Under the pieces are notes generated by a model. It made no database searches and was not told the DNA's origin. It was given only the letters and a program-made list of their open reading frames with translations. The position numbers were made by a program, and so were the translations under genes. This document shows positions 40,127 to 49,050 of a DNA stretch of 64,000 bases, one piece after another. Positions within the stretch are counted from its first letter, which is position 1; every line of letters starts with the position of its first letter. The DNA is from Rhodobacter sp. (GTDB lineage: Bacteria > Pseudomonadota > Alphaproteobacteria > Rhodobacterales > Rhodobacteraceae), in the NCBI GenBank assembly GCA_020637595.1, contig JACKKE010000011.1:71111-135110 (forward strand), in the 5' to 3' direction.

Positions 40127-40960
40127 TCACCAGCGCGCCTTGTCCGCCGGATAAGTGCCCAAGATTTTCAGCGAAGAGGTGAAATAGTCCAGTTCTTCCA
40201 GCGCCAGCTTGACGTTGGGATCCTCGGGGTGGCCCTCGATATCGGCATAGAACTGCGTCGCGGTGAACGAGCCGCCGACCATATAGCTTTCCAGCTTGGT
40301 CATGTTCACGCCATTCGTGGCGAAGCCGCCCATCGCCTTGTAGAGCGCCGCGGGAATGTTGCGCACCTGAAAGACGAAGGTGGTGATCATGCCATGTTCG
40401 CCGCGGCGGGACATGTCGGCCTTTGGCGCCATGACCAGAAAGCGGGTTGTGTTGTGCTGGGTGTCTTCGATGTCCTTGGCCAGAACGTCGAGGCCATAGA
40501 TCTGCGCCGCCAGTTCGGACGCCATCACCCCCTGGCCGGGCCATCGGTGCTTGGCCAGCTCGGCGGCGGCGCCGGCACTGTCAGCGGCGGCCTCGGCGGT
40601 GATGCCGTGACGTTTGAGGAAACTGCGGGCCTGCGGGATCAGCACCAGATGGGCGCGCACATGCCGGATATCCTCAAGCCGCGCCCCCGGCAGACCCATC
40701 AGCGCGATGCGCACGCGAACGAAAGCCTCGTCAACGATGCGCAACCCGCTTTCGGGCAGCAGGCGGTGAATATCGGCCACCCGCCCATAGGTCGAGTTCT
40801 CGACCGGCAGCATCGCCAGGTCGGCGCGACCGTCCAGAACGGCGTCGATCACCTCGTCGAAGGTGTTGCAGGGGAGGGCCTCGTGATCGGGGCGCGAGGC
40901 GACGCAAGCTTCATGCGAATAGGCCCCGGGTTCCCCCTGGAAGGCGATACGTGCGGTCAT
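40127..40960 (-). CDS. pheA: Prephenate dehydratase
   Basis: This 277-residue monofunctional enzyme converts prephenate to phenylpyruvate in phenylalanine synthesis. It has the periplasmic-binding-protein-like catalytic domain: IAFQGEPGAYSHEA, LPVENSTYGRVADIH and the active-site DTQHNTTRFLVM. The C-terminal ACT regulatory domain contains MITTFVFQVRNIPAALYKAM and GVNMTKLESYMVGG, the phenylalanine-binding region. No chorismate mutase domain is present. It is divergent from the cytochrome c gene across 122 bp. Confidence 0.95.
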   Translation of the reverse strand: MTARIAFQGEPGAYSHEACVASRPDHEALPCNTFDEVIDAVLDGRADLAMLPVENSTYGRVADIHRLLPESGLRIVDEAFVRVRIALMGLPGARLEDIRHVRAHLVLIPQARSFLKRHGITAEAAADSAGAAAELAKHRWPGQGVMASELAAQIYGLDVLAKDIEDTQHNTTRFLVMAPKADMSRRGEHGMITTFVFQVRNIPAALYKAMGGFATNGVNMTKLESYMVGGSFTATQFYADIEGHPEDPNVKLALEELDYFTSSLKILGTYPADKARW

Positions 40961-41082
40961 TCCTGTCCCCCGTGGCGAAAAACTGCGCTATCAAGTCACT
41001 TGGTCGCGGTAACTATCGCTTGAATTCGTCAAGGGGAAGCGGGTAGAAGAGCGCGAATTCTGCTTCAGGCACGGGACGCGAC

Positions 41083-41601
41083 ATGTTCGATACCATGGTT
41101 ATCACCAAAGCGGTGGCGGGGCTCTGCGCTACGTTTCTGCTCTTCCTTGTTGGCAAGTGGGCGGGCGAGGCCATCTACATGCCGGGTCACTCAGCCGAAC
41201 ACGCGGCGGTCTATCCGATCATCGAGGAAGGCGACAGCCATGCCGCCGCGGCTGAGGAACCTGCCGAGCAGATCGACGTGATGGCGCTTTACGAAACCGC
41301 CGATGCCGAAGCCGGCGCCGGCCTGTGGCGCAACTGCCAGTCCTGCCACAAGACCGACGGCTCGAACGGCACCGGCCCGCACCTGGACGGCGTCGTCGGC
41401 CGTGCGATCGACAGCGTCGACGGCTTCAACTATTCGGGCGCGCTGCTGGCGATGGGCGATACCTGGACCGTCGAGGCGCTGTTCCACTTCCTGGGCAACC
41501 CGCGCGAAGCCGCGCCGGGCACCCGGATGAGCTTCCGTGGTCTGTCGAACCCGCAGGACCGCGTGAACATGATCGCTTATCTGGCGACCTTCTCGCACTA
41601 A
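41083..41601 (+). CDS. Membrane-anchored c-type cytochrome (cytochrome c552/cy type)
   Basis: This 172-residue protein has an N-terminal uncleaved membrane helix (about residues 8-27) and an acidic Ala/Glu linker. A single class I cytochrome c domain follows, with heme motif CQSCH (Cys85, Cys88, His89) and distal ligand Met149 in GTRMSF. The start MFDTM..TKA and the layout match CycM/CycY, the membrane-attached electron carriers linking the bc1 complex to terminal oxidases (and to reaction centres in phototrophs). No oxidase genes are adjacent. A strong terminator follows the stop. Confidence 0.92.
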   Translation: MFDTMVITKAVAGLCATFLLFLVGKWAGEAIYMPGHSAEHAAVYPIIEEGDSHAAAAEEPAEQIDVMALYETADAEAGAGLWRNCQSCHKTDGSNGTGPHLDGVVGRAIDSVDGFNYSGALLAMGDTWTVEALFHFLGNPREAAPGTRMSFRGLSNPQDRVNMIAYLATFSH

Positions 41602-41625
41602 GCCGCGAGCCCCGCCGACCTTGCA

Positions 41626-41656
41626 AAGGCCGCCGCCCCGTGCGCGCGGCCTTTTT
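41626..41656 (+). terminator. Rho-independent terminator after the cytochrome gene
   Basis: Stem AAGGCCGC (41626-41633) / GCGGCCTT (41646-41653) with a 12-base loop, followed by further T residues (41654-41656). It closes the monocistronic cytochrome transcript. Confidence 0.85.
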
Positions 41657-41700
41657 CCTTGGCTGCGCGCGGGTTTTCCCCCGCCTCACGCAATCGCCAC

Positions 41701-41729
41701 TTGAACCGGGCGGGTGGCTGGATTTAGCT
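41701..41729 (+). promoter_or_regulatory. Possible promoter of the peptide transporter operon
   Basis: TTGAAC (41701-41706), a 17-base spacer and TTAGCT (41724-41729) form a reasonable -35/-10 pair in the spacer between the cytochrome terminator and the binding-protein gene, 50 bp before its ATG. Confidence 0.4.
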
Positions 41730-41778
41730 GTCCGTGACCATCTGACCCCCAGAAGTCAGGCCGAAACAGGAGTGAGCA

Positions 41779-43722
41779 ATGAAGCGTCCCGCCACAGCCC
41801 GCGTGTTGACCCGCGATGCGAAACCCGGGTTGCGTGGATTGTTCGGGGGGGCGGTTCTGGCGGCGGCGGCGCTGGGCGTGGTGCATCAGGCCCGTGGCCA
41901 GGAGGTCGCGCAACTGGTGCAGACCTATGGCTATTCCTATTACGGCGACCTCAGCTATGCGCCGGATTTCCCGCATTACAGCTATGTGAATCCGGATGCC
42001 CCGCAAGGCGGTGAAATCTCGGAATGGGCGCCGGGCACCTTCGATTCGATGAACCCCTATACCCGCCGCGGCCGCGCCGGGCGTTATTCCTGGGCGCTTT
42101 ACGAGAGCCTCTTGCAGGACAGCGGACCGTTCGGCGATGCCGCGCCGGCCGATGTCTATGGCGAATACTACTGCCTGCTGTGCGAAAGCCTCGAATACCC
42201 GGAAACCAAGGACTGGGTGATCTTTCACCTGCGGCCCGAGGCGCGGTTTTCCGATGGCACGCCGGTGACCGCTGACGACGTGGTCTTTACCCACAACCTG
42301 TTCCTGGAGCAGGGTCTGCCCAGCTATGCCGAGGCCGTGCGCCAGCGGGTGATCAACGCCGAAGTCATCGACGACCATACCGTGCGCTTCGATTTCGCGC
42401 CGGGCATCTCGCGCCGGTCGCTGATCGACCAGGTGGGTTCGACCCCCGTGTTCTCGCATCGCTGGTTCGAGGAAACCGGCGCGCGGCTGGACGAATCGCG
42501 GCTGGAAACCTCGCCCGGGTCTGGCCCCTATGTGCTGGACAGCTACGAGATCAACCGCCGTATCACCTATCGCCGCAACTCCGATTACTGGGGCAACGCG
42601 CTGGGGCTGAACCGCGGGCGCAACAATTTCGACGTGGTCCGGGTCGAGTATTTCGCGGATGACGCGGCGGCCTTCGAGGCGTTCAAGACCGGCGTCTATA
42701 CCTATCGCCCTGAGGGGAATTCGCGCCAATGGGCGGTGGGGTATGATTTCCCGGCGGTGCAGAACGGCTGGATCCTGCGCGAGGAAATCCCCGACGGCAA
42801 CCCGCCCACGCCGACCGGCTTCGTGTTCAATCTGGCGCACCCGCAGTTCCAGGACCGCAATGTGCGCGAGGCGATCAGCCTGGCCTATAATTTCGAATGG
42901 ACGAACCAGCAGCTGCAATACGGGCTGATGAGCCAGCGGTATTCCTATTCGCAGGGCTCGCCGCTGGAGGCGCAGGGCGTGCCCGAGGGGGCCGAACTGG
43001 CGCTGCTGCAGTCGCTGGGCGATCTGGTCCCGCCCGAGATGCTGAGCGAACCGGCGGTGACCGCGCACACCTCCTCCGCCGACCAGTTGCAGGATCGCCG
43101 CAACATGCGCCGCGCCAACCGCCTGCTGGAAGAGGCAGGCTGGGTCGTGGGCGATGACGGCGTGCGCCGCAATGCCGCCGGCGAACCCTTTGTGATCGAA
43201 TTCCCCTATCCTTCGTCGGGCTCGGCCACACTGGAATCGATCATCGAGACCTTTGCCCAGAACCTGCGTGCCCTGGGGATCGAGATCCGCGCCCAGCGTA
43301 TCGACCCCGCGCAATACACCGAGCGCGAGCGCGACCGCGATTATGACATGGTGTTCGACCAGTATGTCGCCTTCCTCGACACCGGCACCGGCCTGCATCA
43401 ACGCTTCGGCTCCGAGGCTGCAGCCTATTCGCTGTTCAACCCGGCGGGGCTGGCCAGCCCGCTGGTCGACCGGCTGATCGACATCTCGCTGATGGCCGAA
43501 AGCCCCGAGGACCGCGACACGGCGCTGCGCGCCCTCGACCGGACGCTGCGCTATGAGCGGATCATGGTGCCGCTGTGGTTCAACGCCAACCAGTGGGTCG
43601 CTTATTGGGACGTGCTGCGTCACCCGGCCGAATTCCCGCGGTTCTCGTCGGGGGGGATGGACTGGTGGTGGTATGACAGCGCCCGCGCCGCGGACCTGCG
43701 CGCAGCCGGCGCGCTGAACTGA
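41779..43722 (+). CDS. yejA: YejA-type extracellular solute-binding protein (family 5)
   Basis: This 647-residue periplasmic binding protein belongs to SBP family 5 and resembles the long YejA type. The N-terminus has a signal sequence (LFGGAVLAAAALGVVHQARG after a charged stretch). Conserved segments are FPHYSYVNPDAPQGGEIS, GTFDSMNPYTRRGRA, LRPEARFSDGTPVTADDVVFT, GSGPYVL and NRRITYRRNSDYWG. YejA delivers peptides and peptide-nucleotide antibiotics such as microcin C to YejBEF. The caggag site fits the ATG. It is the first gene of a five-gene unit. Confidence 0.92.
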   Translation: MKRPATARVLTRDAKPGLRGLFGGAVLAAAALGVVHQARGQEVAQLVQTYGYSYYGDLSYAPDFPHYSYVNPDAPQGGEISEWAPGTFDSMNPYTRRGRAGRYSWALYESLLQDSGPFGDAAPADVYGEYYCLLCESLEYPETKDWVIFHLRPEARFSDGTPVTADDVVFTHNLFLEQGLPSYAEAVRQRVINAEVIDDHTVRFDFAPGISRRSLIDQVGSTPVFSHRWFEETGARLDESRLETSPGSGPYVLDSYEINRRITYRRNSDYWGNALGLNRGRNNFDVVRVEYFADDAAAFEAFKTGVYTYRPEGNSRQWAVGYDFPAVQNGWILREEIPDGNPPTPTGFVFNLAHPQFQDRNVREAISLAYNFEWTNQQLQYGLMSQRYSYSQGSPLEAQGVPEGAELALLQSLGDLVPPEMLSEPAVTAHTSSADQLQDRRNMRRANRLLEEAGWVVGDDGVRRNAAGEPFVIEFPYPSSGSATLESIIETFAQNLRALGIEIRAQRIDPAQYTERERDRDYDMVFDQYVAFLDTGTGLHQRFGSEAAAYSLFNPAGLASPLVDRLIDISLMAESPEDRDTALRALDRTLRYERIMVPLWFNANQWVAYWDVLRHPAEFPRFSSGGMDWWWYDSARAADLRAAGALN

Positions 43723-43735
43723 CACGGTCAGCGGA

Positions 43736-44827
43736 ATGGGCGCCTATATCCTTCGACGGCTGTTGCTGGTTATCCCGACGCTGATCGGCGTGATGATCAT
43801 CAACTTCACGCTGGTGCAATTCGTGCCCGGCGGCCCGATCGAACAGGTCATCGCCAACATGCAGGGCGAGGGCAACGTCACCCGTGGCTTTACCGGCGCG
43901 GGCGAGGATGCGGCGCGCGGCGGGGGTGGTGGCGAGGAACGCTATATCGGTGCGCGCGGCCTGCCGCCCGAGTTCATCGCCCAGCTGGAACGCGAGTTCG
44001 GTTTCGACAAGCCGCCGCTGCAACGCTTTCTCGACATGATGTGGAACTATGCCCGCTTCGATTTCGGCGACAGCTATTTCCGCTCGATCTCGGTCATCGA
44101 CCTGGTGATCGAAAAGATGCCGGTGTCGATCTCGCTGGGGCTCTGGTCGACGCTGATCGCCTATATCGTGTCGATCCCCCTGGGCATCCGCAAGGCGGTC
44201 AAGGACGGCACCCCCTTCGATACCTGGACCTCGGGCACGATCATCGTCGGCTATGCGATCCCCGGGTTCCTGTTCGCGATCCTGCTTCTGGTGCTGTTTG
44301 CCGGCGGTTCCTATTGGCAGATCTTCCCGGCGCGCGGTCTGACCTCCGAGGCCGAGGTGTGGAACACGCTGTCGCCGGTCGGCAAGGTGCTAGACTATTT
44401 CCACCACATCGCCCTGCCGACCCTGGCGCTGACGGTGTCCAGCTTTGCCACGCTGACCTTGCTGACCAAGAACAGCTTTCTCGATGAGCTGCGCAAGCAG
44501 TATGTGATGACCGCCCGCGCCAAGGGGCTGGTCGAGCGCAAGGTGCTCTACGGCCATGTCTTCCGCAACGCGATGCTGATCGTCATCGCCGGCTTTCCTG
44601 CGGTGTTCATCGGCGCGTTCTTTGGCGGATCGCTGATCATCGAGACGGTGTTCTCGCTCGACGGTCTGGGCCGGCTCTTTTTCGAGGCGGCGGTGGCGCG
44701 CGACTATCCGGTGATCTTCGGCACGCTCTTCATCTTCACGCTGCTGGGGCTGATCGTCGGCATCGTCTCGGACCTGATGTATGTCTGGATCGACCCGCGC
44801 ATCGACTTCGAGACGCGGGAGACCTGA
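43736..44827 (+). CDS. yejB: YejB-type ABC transporter permease
   Basis: This 363-residue permease has six membrane helices of the DppB/OppB family. It begins MGAYILRRLLLVIPTLIGV and carries the EAA-type loop MTARAKGLVERKVLYGHVFRNAML near residue 255. A glycine/glutamate-rich insertion (about residues 40-70, including ARGGGGGEERY) lies in the first periplasmic loop, as in YejB proteins. It forms the import channel with the yejE product. Fourteen bases separate it from yejA and two from yejE, so the operon structure is firm. Confidence 0.94.
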   Translation: MGAYILRRLLLVIPTLIGVMIINFTLVQFVPGGPIEQVIANMQGEGNVTRGFTGAGEDAARGGGGGEERYIGARGLPPEFIAQLEREFGFDKPPLQRFLDMMWNYARFDFGDSYFRSISVIDLVIEKMPVSISLGLWSTLIAYIVSIPLGIRKAVKDGTPFDTWTSGTIIVGYAIPGFLFAILLLVLFAGGSYWQIFPARGLTSEAEVWNTLSPVGKVLDYFHHIALPTLALTVSSFATLTLLTKNSFLDELRKQYVMTARAKGLVERKVLYGHVFRNAMLIVIAGFPAVFIGAFFGGSLIIETVFSLDGLGRLFFEAAVARDYPVIFGTLFIFTLLGLIVGIVSDLMYVWIDPRIDFETRET

Positions 44828-44829
44828 CG

Positions 44830-45939
44830 ATGGCCCTCTCGCCCCTGAACCAGCGCCGCTGGCGCAACTTCAAGGCCAACCGCCGCGCCTTCTGGTCGCT
44901 GATCGTGTTCGGCTTGCTCTATGTCGTGTCGCTGTTTGCGGAATTCATCGCCAATGACGTGCCGATCGTCGTGAACTATCGCGGCGAATATCACTTTCCG
45001 ATCTTCCGCTTTTACCCGGAAACCGCCTATGGCGGCGAGTTCCGAACCCAGGCTGATTACCGCGCCCCTGAGGTGCAGTGCCTGATCGAAACCGGTGGTG
45101 CGGAACTGTGCCTCGACGACCCGGACGAGGCCCTGTCCGAGGCCGCGGCGGATGGAAGGGTCGAGGGCACCCCCGTCGTTGCCGGCTGGGCGATCTGGCC
45201 GCCGATCCCCTATTCCTATGACACGATCAACAACCTCGGTGGCCCGGCCCCCTCGGCCCCCGACAGCCGCCATTGGCTCGGCACCGACGACACCGCGCGC
45301 GATGTGCTGGCGCGGGTGATCTATGGCTTCCGGCTGTCGGTCACCTTTGCCTTTGCGGTGGTCGCCATCAGTTCGGTCATCGGCATCACGGCGGGGGCGG
45401 TGCAGGGCTTTTTCGGTGGCTTGGTCGATCTGGTCGCGCAACGGCTGATCGAACTCTGGGGCTCGGTCCCGTCGCTCTATGTCATCATCATCGTCGCCGC
45501 GATCATCCCGATGAATTTCTGGCTGCTGGTCTTCCTGATGGTGCTGTTCTCCTGGACCGCGCTGGTCGGCGTGGTGCGCGCCGAATTCCTGCGCGCGCGC
45601 AATTTCGAATACGTCCGCGCCGCCCGCGCGCTGGGCGTGTCGAACGCTCGCATCATGTTCCGCCATGTCCTGCCCAATGCGATGGTCGCCTCGGTCACAC
45701 TGCTGCCCTTCATCGTCACCGGCGCGATCGGCGCGCTGGCCACGCTCGACTTCCTCGGCTTCGGCCTGCCATCCTCGGCCCCCTCGCTGGGCGAACTGAC
45801 GCTGCAGGCGAAAAAGCACCTGCAGGCGGTGTGGCTGGGCTTTTCGGCCTTCTTCACCTTCGCCATCATGCTCAGCCTCCTGGTGTTCATCTTCGAGGGT
45901 GTGCGCGACGCCTTCGATCCGCGAAAGACCTTCCGATGA
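44830..45939 (+). CDS. yejE: YejE-type ABC transporter permease
   Basis: This 369-residue permease of the DppC/OppC family is the second channel subunit. An N-terminal helix (RAFWSLIVFGLLYVVSLFAEF) is followed by a long periplasmic domain of about 110 residues, then GTDDTARDVLARVIYGFRLS and five more helices. The EAA-type loop is RNFEYVRAARALGVSNARIMFRHVLPN, split here across a conserved position near residue 258-284. The stop overlaps the yejF start (ATGA, 45936-45939). Confidence 0.94.
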   Translation: MALSPLNQRRWRNFKANRRAFWSLIVFGLLYVVSLFAEFIANDVPIVVNYRGEYHFPIFRFYPETAYGGEFRTQADYRAPEVQCLIETGGAELCLDDPDEALSEAAADGRVEGTPVVAGWAIWPPIPYSYDTINNLGGPAPSAPDSRHWLGTDDTARDVLARVIYGFRLSVTFAFAVVAISSVIGITAGAVQGFFGGLVDLVAQRLIELWGSVPSLYVIIIVAAIIPMNFWLLVFLMVLFSWTALVGVVRAEFLRARNFEYVRAARALGVSNARIMFRHVLPNAMVASVTLLPFIVTGAIGALATLDFLGFGLPSSAPSLGELTLQAKKHLQAVWLGFSAFFTFAIMLSLLVFIFEGVRDAFDPRKTFR

Positions 45940-47708
45940 GCCTGCTTTCGGTCACCGATCTGACCGTCACCTTCCGGCAGGACGGCAAGGCGTCGCAAGC
46001 GGTGCGCGGCGTGTCCTTCGAACTGCGCGCGGGCGAGACCGTCGCGCTGGTGGGCGAATCGGGGTCGGGCAAATCGGTCACCGCGCTGTCGACCGTGGGC
46101 CTTTTGCCGGATTCGGCCGAGGTCGCGGGTTCGGTCACCTTTGAAGGCGCGGAAATGGTCGGCGCCTCCGAGGCCGAGCTGCGCCGGGTGCGCGGCAACG
46201 ACATCAGCTTCATCTTCCAGGAGCCGATGACGTCGCTGAACCCCCTGCACACCGTCGAGCGCCAGATCACCGAGGCGCTGACCCTGCACCAGGGCCTGAC
46301 CGGCGAACCGGCGCGCGCCCGGGCGCTGGACCTGATGCGCAAGGTCGGCATTCGCGACGCCGAGACCCGGCTCGGCGCCTATCCGCACCAGCTGTCGGGC
46401 GGACAGCGGCAGCGGGTGATGATCGCGATGGCGCTGGCGAACGGGCCGAAATTGCTGGTGGCCGATGAGCCGACGACCGCGCTCGACGTGACGATTCAGG
46501 CGCAGATCCTCGAACTGCTGGCCGAGTTGAAGCAGGCCGAGCGCATGTCGATGCTGTTCATCACGCATGACCTGAACATCGTCCGCCGGGTGGCCGACCG
46601 GGTCTGCGTGATGCAGCACGGCGAGATCGTCGAACAGGGGCCGACCGAGCAGGTCTTTGCCAGCCCGCAGCACCCCTATACGCGCAAGCTTCTGGGCGCC
46701 GAGCCGACCGGCGCGCCGCGACCGGTGGCGGCCGATGCGCCGCAGGTTCTGCAGACCGAGGGGCTGCGCGTCTGGTTTCCGATCCAGCGCGGATTCCTGC
46801 GGCGCACGGTCGGCCACGTCAAGGCGGTGAACGACGCCTCGCTGACCCTGCGCGCCGGTGAAACCCTGGGCATCGTGGGCGAATCCGGGTCCGGCAAGAC
46901 GACGCTGGCGCTGGCCATTGCCCGGTTGATCCGGTCGCAGGGGCGGGTGGTCTTTCTGGGCAACAACATCAGCTATCAGGAATCGGCCGAGGAGGCCGAG
47001 GACCGCGCCCGGGATGCCGACCTGCGCCGTGGCTATCGGCGCAAGGGGCACCTCTCGTTCACCATCGACGGCATCCTGATGCCCGTCTCGACGATCTGGC
47101 GCGTGTTGCGGATGCCGTTCAGCCGTTCCGCCGCCGAGCGGCGCGCGCAGCTGCGCAGCCTGCGCCGCAACATGCAGATCGTCTTCCAGGATCCGTTCGG
47201 CAGCCTCAGCCCGCGCATGACGGTGGAGGAAATCATCGCCGAGGGGCTGGGTGTGCACGGTGTGCCGACCGGCGGGGCGCCGCGCGATGCGGTGGCGGCG
47301 ATCATGGACGAGGTGGGCCTCGACCCCGCCACCATGCACCGTTATCCGCATGAATTCTCGGGCGGGCAGCGCCAGCGGATCGCCATTGCCCGGGCAATGA
47401 TCCTGCAGCCCCGGCTGGTTGTGCTGGACGAACCTACCTCGGCGCTGGACATGACGGTGCAGGTGCAGATTGTCGAACTCTTGCGCAAACTGCAGGAGCG
47501 CCACGGGCTGGCCTATCTGTTCATCAGCCACGACCTGCGCGTCGTGCGGGCGATGTCGCACCAGATCATGGTCCTGCGCCAGGGCGACGTGTTGGAGCAA
47601 GGCCCGGCCGAGGCCATCTTTGCCAATCCGCAGCATGACTACACGCGCGCCCTGCTGGCCGCGGCGTTCGATCTGAAAACCGTTGGTCGGGGCGTGGAGG
47701 GCGGATGA
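45936..47708 (+). CDS. yejF: YejF-type ABC transporter, two fused ATPase domains
   Basis: This 590-residue protein fuses two ATP-binding domains that power the peptide importer. Domain 1 has Walker A GESGSGKS (about 40-47), signature LSGGQRQR (153-160) and Walker B LLVADEPTTALD. Domain 2 has Walker A GESGSGKT (about 315-322), signature FSGGQRQR and VVLDEPTSALD. Oligopeptide-type C-terminal segments (PQHPYTRKLL and PQHDYTRALLAA) end each half. An unusual insertion (about residues 346-402) separates the Walker A strand-loop from the Q-loop MQIVFQDPFGSLSPR in domain 2. It overlaps yejE and the glycosyltransferase gene by four bases each. Confidence 0.94.
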   Translation: MSLLSVTDLTVTFRQDGKASQAVRGVSFELRAGETVALVGESGSGKSVTALSTVGLLPDSAEVAGSVTFEGAEMVGASEAELRRVRGNDISFIFQEPMTSLNPLHTVERQITEALTLHQGLTGEPARARALDLMRKVGIRDAETRLGAYPHQLSGGQRQRVMIAMALANGPKLLVADEPTTALDVTIQAQILELLAELKQAERMSMLFITHDLNIVRRVADRVCVMQHGEIVEQGPTEQVFASPQHPYTRKLLGAEPTGAPRPVAADAPQVLQTEGLRVWFPIQRGFLRRTVGHVKAVNDASLTLRAGETLGIVGESGSGKTTLALAIARLIRSQGRVVFLGNNISYQESAEEAEDRARDADLRRGYRRKGHLSFTIDGILMPVSTIWRVLRMPFSRSAAERRAQLRSLRRNMQIVFQDPFGSLSPRMTVEEIIAEGLGVHGVPTGGAPRDAVAAIMDEVGLDPATMHRYPHEFSGGQRQRIAIARAMILQPRLVVLDEPTSALDMTVQVQIVELLRKLQERHGLAYLFISHDLRVVRAMSHQIMVLRQGDVLEQGPAEAIFANPQHDYTRALLAAAFDLKTVGRGVEGG

Positions 47709-48925
47709 AGATCCTGTTCGTGCACCAGAACTTTCCCGGCCAGTTCCTGCATCTTGCACCGGCGCTGGTTGAAAGGGGGCACGATGTCACCGCGCTGACC
47801 GATGAATCGAACACCCGCAAGACCGCGATCACCACCTTTCGCTATCGCAAGCCCGATCCGCGGCCCGATCCCACCGTCGCCCGGTTGGGCACCACCTTTA
47901 CCGAGATGACCAACCGCGGCCATCGCGCCGCCCGCGCCGCGATCGTGTTGCGCGACAAGCATGGCTATGTGCCTGACGTGATCTTTGGCCACGGTGGCTG
48001 GGGCGAGACGCTGTTCCTGCGCGAGGTCTGGCCCTCGGCCCGGCTCATTGTCTATGCCGAGCTTTATTATGCGCCGCGGGGCCTCGATGTGGGGTTCGAT
48101 CCGGAATTCGGGCGTGCCGATGATGAAAAGGCCTTTTCGGTGGTGTCGCGCCAGGGGCACCAGGCACTGATGATGGCCCAGGCTGACGCCGCGCTGTCGC
48201 CGACCGAATTCCAGGCCGATACCTTTCCCGCCTGTTTTCGCGACAAGATCACGATCATCCATGACGGGGTCGATACCCGCCGCGTCGCGCCGGATCCGCA
48301 GGCGCGGGTGACCCTGCCGTCGGGCGCGCAATTTCAGGCGGGCGACGAGGTGCTGACCTTCATCAACCGCAATCTGGAACCCTATCGGGGCTATCATTCC
48401 TTCATGCGCGCGCTGCCGGCGGTGATGCGCGCCCGGCCCGAGGCGCAGGTGGTGATCATCGGCGGCGACGACGTCAGCTATGGCGCGCGACCGGGTGACG
48501 GCCGGAGCTGGAAAGAGATCTTTCTCGACGAGGTGCGCGACCGGATCGACCTGGACCGCGTGCATTTCACCGGCAAGGTGCCCTATGCCACCTTTGTCGG
48601 CTTGATGCAGGCGACCCGCGTGCACTGCTATCTGACGGTGCCTTTCGTTCTGTCCTGGTCGATGCTGGAGGCGATGAGCGCCGGGGCGCTGGTCGTCGGT
48701 TCGCGCACCGAGCCGGTCGAAGAGCTGATCACCGACGGCGAAAACGGCCGGCTGGTCGATTTCCTCGACCCCGTTCAGATCGCGGAAACGCTGATTGACT
48801 CGCTTGCCCGGCCGCGTGATTTCGATGCCCTGCGCCTGGCCGCCCGGGCGCATATCGTTGAGAACTACGACCTGCGCACGATCTGCCTGCCGCGCCTCAT
48901 CGCCTTTGTCGAGGGTCGGCTGTGA
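47705..48925 (+). CDS. GT4-family glycosyltransferase
   Basis: This 406-residue cytoplasmic enzyme has the GT-B fold of family GT4. The N-terminus ILFVHQNFPGQFLHLAPAL starts the first Rossmann domain. The middle of the protein carries ITIIHDGVDTRRV. The second domain carries the nucleotide-sugar site, with SWSMLEAMSAGALVVGSRTEPVEE (E-x7-E type motif). Donor and acceptor are unknown. Its ATG overlaps the yejF stop (47705-47708), so it is translationally coupled to the peptide transporter operon, which is an unexpected partner. It lacks a signal peptide and membrane helices. Confidence 0.9.
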   Translation: MKILFVHQNFPGQFLHLAPALVERGHDVTALTDESNTRKTAITTFRYRKPDPRPDPTVARLGTTFTEMTNRGHRAARAAIVLRDKHGYVPDVIFGHGGWGETLFLREVWPSARLIVYAELYYAPRGLDVGFDPEFGRADDEKAFSVVSRQGHQALMMAQADAALSPTEFQADTFPACFRDKITIIHDGVDTRRVAPDPQARVTLPSGAQFQAGDEVLTFINRNLEPYRGYHSFMRALPAVMRARPEAQVVIIGGDDVSYGARPGDGRSWKEIFLDEVRDRIDLDRVHFTGKVPYATFVGLMQATRVHCYLTVPFVLSWSMLEAMSAGALVVGSRTEPVEELITDGENGRLVDFLDPVQIAETLIDSLARPRDFDALRLAARAHIVENYDLRTICLPRLIAFVEGRL

Positions 48926-49050
48926 CCTGATCCGGGGCCAAAGGCAGGCGGCTGGCCGGGGTTTCGGGGCTGGAACCCTTTCCAGACGCCCGTGCGGGCC
49001 AGGGCACGACCCCTTGTCGGCTGACCTCTGGTGGTGTGGACGGGCGGGGG

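Noticed and set aside
41602..41778. Possible tRNA or small RNA in the cytochrome/yejA spacer
   Set aside because: The only strong structure is the terminator; no cloverleaf could be formed.
41686..43725. Minus-strand open frame of about 680 codons opposite yejA
   Set aside because: It covers yejA exactly, with no motif or ribosome-binding support; an antisense artefact.
45477..47759. Long minus-strand open frame opposite yejE/yejF
   Set aside because: It is a shadow of the transporter genes, with His/Arg/Gln-rich composition typical of antisense frames.
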